DNA of 64,000 nt from CAVYPR01 sp963770505 (GTDB lineage Bacteria > Actinomycetota > Acidimicrobiia > Acidimicrobiales > RAAP-2): the NCBI GenBank assembly GCA_963770505.1, contig CAVYPR010000001.1, forward strand, positions 434,001 to 498,000, written 5' to 3'. Positions 60,621 to 64,000 of this stretch are shown here, in pieces. Made by a program: the position numbers and the translations under genes. Position 1 is the first letter of the stretch. Every line of letters starts with the position of its first letter. The notes beneath the pieces are model-generated. The model was not told where the DNA came from, made no database searches, and was given only the letters and a program-made list of their open reading frames with translations.

Positions 60621-63600
60621 TTGGCACGGCGGTCCTTCACGCACCTGCACACCCACACCGAGTTCTCCATGCTCGACGGGGCGGCCCGGGTGGGCGACCT
60701 GGTGAGGGCCGCGGTCGAGGACGGCCAGCCGGCCCTAGGTATCACCGACCACGGCAACATGTACGGGGTCCTCGACTTCTACCGGGCCTGCCGCGAGGGC
60801 GGGCTCAACCCGGTGATCGGGACCGAGGCCTACATGGCCGGCGAGTCCCGCCACGAGCGTCCGGTCCGCCGGGGCAAGGTCGACGACACCGGCGGGGACG
60901 TCGAGGGCGGCCAGAAGCTCTACTACCACCTCACCCTCCTGGCCGAGACGACCGACGGCTACCACAACCTCATGAAGCTTTCGTCGGCCGCCTACCTCGA
61001 GGGCTACTACTACAAGCCCCGGGTCGACTGGGAGCTCCTCGAGCGCCACCACCACGGGCTCATCGCCACCACGGGCTGCCTGGGCGGGGTGGTGCTCCAG
61101 GCGCTGCTCGCCGGCAACGAGGTGGAGGCCGAGCGCCGGGCGGCGCGCCTGCAGGAGATCTTCGGCCGCGACAACCTCTTCGTCGAGCTCCAGGACCACG
61201 GCATCGCCGACCAGCAGCGGACCAACCCCCAACTGGTGGCCATGGCCAAGCGGCTGGGGGCGCCGTTACTGGCCACCAACGACAGCCACTACACCCACCG
61301 CGAGGACGCCGTCTCCCACGACGCCCTGCTGTGCGTCCAGACCGGGGCCACCCTCTCGGACTCGAACCGCTTCCGCTTCGAGGGCACCGAGCACTACCTG
61401 AAGTCGGCCGACGAGATGCGCCAGCTCTTCGCCGAGGTCCCCGAGGCCTGCGACAACACCTTGGTCATCGCCGAGCGGGCGAAGGTGGAGATCGAGCTGG
61501 GCCGGCCCAGCCTGCCCGAGTTCCCGGTGCCCGAGCGGTTCACCGGCGCCACCTACGAGGAGCGGGCCACGGCCTACCTCCGCCACCTCACTTTGGCCGG
61601 GGCCCAGCAGCGCTACGGCGATCCGTTGCCCGACGCCGTGCGGGACCGCCTCGACTACGAGCTCTCGGTCATCGGCGACATGGGGTTCGCCGCCTACTTC
61701 CTCGTGGTCTGGGACCTCATCCGCTTCGCCCGCGAGTCGGGGATCCGGGTGGGGCCCGGGCGCGGTTCGGCCGCCGGGTGCTGCGTCGCCTACTGCCTTC
61801 GCATCGTCGATCTCGACCCCATCCGCTACGACCTGCTCTTCGAACGGTTCTTGAACCCCGGGCGCAAGCAGATGCCCGACATCGACATGGACTTCGACGA
61901 GCGGTTCCGCGGCGACGTCATCCGCTACGCGGCCGAGCGCTACGGCAACGACCGCGTGGCCCAGATCGTGACCTTCTCGACCATCAAGGCCCGGGCCGCG
62001 GTCCGCGACGCGGCCCGGGTGCTCGGCCTGCCCTACATCGTGGGCGACAAGATCGCCAAGGCCATGCCCCCGCTGGTCATGGGGCGCGACACCCCGCTGC
62101 GGGCCTGCCTGGAGCGGACCGAGGGCCACGAGGACGGCTACGCCGCGGCCGCCGAGCTGCGCACGATGTACGAGGGCGACCCCGAGGCCAAGCAGGTCAT
62201 CGACGTGGCCAAGGGCCTCGAGGGGCTGCGGCGTCAGGACGGCATCCACGCCGCGGCCGTGGTCATCACCAAGAATCCGCTGACCGAGTACGTCCCGGTC
62301 CAGCGCAAGCCCGACGCCGGGGGCGACCCCGAGGACGCGCCGGTGGTCACCCAGTACGAGATGCACGGGGTCGAGGAGCTCGGCCTCTTGAAGATGGACT
62401 TCTTGGGCCTGCGCAACCTCTCGGTCATCGAGCGCTCGCTCGACCTCATCGAGCAGTCGACCGGGACGCGGCCCGACATCGACGGCGTGGACCTCGACGA
62501 CGCCGAGACCCTGGCCATGCTGCGCCGGGGCGAGTCGGTCGGGGTCTTCCAGCTCGAGGGCGCGGCCATGCGCCAGACGCTGCGCTCGCTCGCCCCGACG
62601 AGCTTCGACGACGTGGCCGCCCTGGTCGCCCTCTACCGACCGGGGCCGATGGCGGCCAACATGCACCGCGACTACCCCGAGCTCAAGAACGGGCGGAAGT
62701 CGGTCACCTACCTCCACCCCGACCTCGAGCCGATCCTGGCCGACACCTATGGCCTCATGCTCTACCAGGAGTCGGTGATGCGGGTGGCCCAGCGGTTCGC
62801 CGGCTACACCCTGGAGGAGGCGGACAACCTTCGGAAGGCCTGCGGGAAGAAGATCCGCGCCCTCATCGCCGCCGAGCGCGAGAAGTTCGTCGCCGGCTGC
62901 GTCGCCAGCGGCTACGACGAGCGCCTGGGCACCGCGCTGTTCGACATCATCGAGCCGTTCGCCGACTACGCCTTCAACAAGTCCCACTCCTACGGTTACG
63001 GCCTCGTCGCCTACCAGACGGCGTGGCTCAAGGCCCACCACCCCGTGGAGTACATGGCCGCCCTCCTCACTTCGGTCAAGGACAACAAGGACAAGACCGC
63101 GGTGTACCTGGGCGAGTGCCGGGCCATCGGCATCGAGGTGCTCGTGCCCGACGTCAACCGCTCGGCCGCCGAGTTCACCCCCCGCCCCGCCCCGGCCGAC
63201 GGAGGCGCCCCGGGGGTGGTCTTCGGGCTGGCCGCCGTGCGCAACGTGGGGGAGGGGTTGGTGGAGCGGATCGTGGCCGAGCGCGAGCACGCCGGCCCCT
63301 TCGCCGACGTCTACGACTTCTGCCGGCGGGTCGACCCCCTGGTGCTCAACAAGCGGACGATGGAGTCGCTGGTGAAGGCCGGCGCCTTCGACTCGCTCGG
63401 CCACCCGCGCCAGGGGCTCTGCGTGGTGCTCGAGGAGATCGTCGACCGGACGCTCGAGCGGCGGCGGGAGCACGAGGTGGGCATCGCCACCCTCTTCTCC
63501 TCCCTCGAGCCGGCGGACGGCGACGACGACGCCGGCCGGTGGGAGGGCACCCGGGTGCCCGTGCCCGACCTCGAGTTCGACAAGGCCCAACGGCTGGCCT

Positions 63601-64000
63601 TCGAGAAGGAGATGCTCGGCCTCTACGTGAGCGACCACCCCCTCATGGGGCTCGAGCAGGCGCTCTCTCGCCACACCGACTGCCCCCTCTCCGAGCTGCG
63701 CGAGCCCGGGGCCGGCGAGTTCGGCCCCGAGGCGGCGGAGGGCTCGGTGCGCGCGGTGGGCGGGGTGGTGACCGAGCTCAAGCGCCAGTACACGAAGAAG
63801 GGCGACCTCATGGCCCGCTTCGTCCTGGAGGACCTGCAGGCCTCGATGGAGGTGTTCGTCTTCCCGCGGGTGATGGCCGAGCACGGGGCGCAGCTGGAGA
63901 ACGACGCCGTGGTGGTGGTGCGGGGGCGGGTCGACGTGCGCGACGAGGAGCCCAAGCTGGTGGCCATGGAGATCCGCCGCCCGGTCCTGGGGGATCCCGG
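60621..64000 (+). CDS. dnaE: DNA polymerase III alpha subunit DnaE, 3' truncated by window
   Basis: The replicative polymerase catalytic subunit. About 1126 residues are visible and the frame is open at the window end. The start is TTG 60621 with AGGAGG (60604-60609) upstream. The N-terminal PHP domain reads FTHLHTHTEFSMLDGAARVG, ALGITDHGNMYGVLDFYRAC and LLATNDSHYTHREDA. The polymerase core has IRVGPGRGSAAGCCVAYCLR and the catalytic aspartates in KQMPDIDMDFDERFRGDVI. Then come GIHAAAVVIT, LKMDFLGLRNLSVIERSLDL, ALYRPGPMAAN and FNKSHSYGYGLVAYQTAWLK. Near the window end VRAVGGVVTELKRQYTKKGD begins the OB domain. It is of the DnaE1 replicative type. Confidence 0.97.
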   Translation, partial: MARRSFTHLHTHTEFSMLDGAARVGDLVRAAVEDGQPALGITDHGNMYGVLDFYRACREGGLNPVIGTEAYMAGESRHERPVRRGKVDDTGGDVEGGQKLYYHLTLLAETTDGYHNLMKLSSAAYLEGYYYKPRVDWELLERHHHGLIATTGCLGGVVLQALLAGNEVEAERRAARLQEIFGRDNLFVELQDHGIADQQRTNPQLVAMAKRLGAPLLATNDSHYTHREDAVSHDALLCVQTGATLSDSNRFRFEGTEHYLKSADEMRQLFAEVPEACDNTLVIAERAKVEIELGRPSLPEFPVPERFTGATYEERATAYLRHLTLAGAQQRYGDPLPDAVRDRLDYELSVIGDMGFAAYFLVVWDLIRFARESGIRVGPGRGSAAGCCVAYCLRIVDLDPIRYDLLFERFLNPGRKQMPDIDMDFDERFRGDVIRYAAERYGNDRVAQIVTFSTIKARAAVRDAARVLGLPYIVGDKIAKAMPPLVMGRDTPLRACLERTEGHEDGYAAAAELRTMYEGDPEAKQVIDVAKGLEGLRRQDGIHAAAVVITKNPLTEYVPVQRKPDAGGDPEDAPVVTQYEMHGVEELGLLKMDFLGLRNLSVIERSLDLIEQSTGTRPDIDGVDLDDAETLAMLRRGESVGVFQLEGAAMRQTLRSLAPTSFDDVAALVALYRPGPMAANMHRDYPELKNGRKSVTYLHPDLEPILADTYGLMLYQESVMRVAQRFAGYTLEEADNLRKACGKKIRALIAAEREKFVAGCVASGYDERLGTALFDIIEPFADYAFNKSHSYGYGLVAYQTAWLKAHHPVEYMAALLTSVKDNKDKTAVYLGECRAIGIEVLVPDVNRSAAEFTPRPAPADGGAPGVVFGLAAVRNVGEGLVERIVAEREHAGPFADVYDFCRRVDPLVLNKRTMESLVKAGAFDSLGHPRQGLCVVLEEIVDRTLERRREHEVGIATLFSSLEPADGDDDAGRWEGTRVPVPDLEFDKAQRLAFEKEMLGLYVSDHPLMGLEQALSRHTDCPLSELREPGAGEFGPEAAEGSVRAVGGVVTELKRQYTKKGDLMARFVLEDLQASMEVFVFPRVMAEHGAQLENDAVVVVRGRVDVRDEEPKLVAMEIRRPVLGDP

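Noticed and set aside
61266..63884. Open frame of 872 codons on the minus strand opposite dnaE
   Set aside because: The product is a low-complexity Gly/Val/His/Glu-rich string, a shadow of GC-rich dnaE, and no family motif is present.
1..64000. tRNA, rRNA, riboswitch, insertion sequence or prophage
   Set aside because: Reading both strands I saw no cloverleaf with a conserved T-arm, no transposase or integrase, and no known riboswitch core. A covariance-model search (tRNAscan-SE, Rfam) would settle this.

Overview
The window is a chromosomal segment of a very high-GC actinobacterium, most likely of the class Acidimicrobiia. The evidence is GC-rich third positions throughout, frequent GTG/TTG starts with stop-start overlaps, a Bpa-type proteasome activator, EgtB/EgtD of ergothioneine synthesis, a division and cell wall (dcw) cluster followed by ftsZ-yggS-sepF-yggT-divIVA, and a secreted protein with the 41-residue GGYWEVAADGG repeat that I associate with Acidimicrobiales. 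Placement below phylum is inference. No prophage, insertion sequence, CRISPR array, rRNA or tRNA was recognised, and no convincing intrinsic terminator.

Layout. 1-8.8 kb: the end of a CLC chloride channel, a secreted repeat protein, an APH-type kinase, a small ABM-domain protein, an orphan D12-type adenine methylase, and egtD/egtB. 8.9-16.8 kb: sulfatase, DUF1801 protein, Fur-family regulator, a PadR-controlled drug ABC exporter with a legible promoter/operator, msrA and a nitronate monooxygenase. 16.9-23.1 kb: a MarR-MMPL-MFS export operon whose MFS pump carries a C-terminal winged-helix-like extension, then DUF167 and YczE-type proteins. 23.3-32.2 kb: sugar metabolism (BadF-type kinase, GH4 glycosidase, PNPOx-like protein, HAD-GH65 fusion) and an acyl-CoA synthetase/LMW-phosphatase/fructosamine-kinase operon suggestive of protein deglycation. 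32.3-37.0 kb: LapA-like protein, amidase, DUF3040, ROK kinase, a small unknown protein, HNH endonuclease and a lipoate-ligase-like protein. 37.1-55.8 kb: the dcw cluster (mraZ rsmH ftsL ftsI murE mraY ftsW murG murC murB ftsQ ftsZ yggS sepF yggT divIVA), then a DksA-type zinc-finger protein with a histone-H1-like tail, lspA and a pseudouridine synthase. 55.8-64 kb: sigma factor, histidine phosphatase, Rrf2 regulator, phosphodiesterase, Bpa, RDD membrane protein and the start of dnaE.

How the parts work together. The 37-55 kb block builds the septum. RsmH and MraZ lead it; MurE, MraY, MurG, MurC and MurB make lipid II (MurE carries a DNPR motif for meso-diaminopimelate); FtsL, FtsI, FtsW and FtsQ form the divisome; FtsZ, SepF and DivIVA organise it. 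murF and murD are not at their usual places. Promoters with a TTGACC -35 element precede both mraZ and ftsZ.

Sequence quality matters here. From about 41.0 to 48.6 kb the essential genes ftsI, murE, mraY, ftsW, murG, murC and murB are interrupted by about 25 net +1 frame changes, with conserved protein sequence continuing on either side of each. Elsewhere single frame changes hit egtB, the sulfatase, the HAD-GH65 gene, the amidase, the DksA-type gene and the histidine phosphatase, several in G/C runs. I treat these as probable sequence or assembly errors in real genes, so predicted protein ends in these genes should be read with care.
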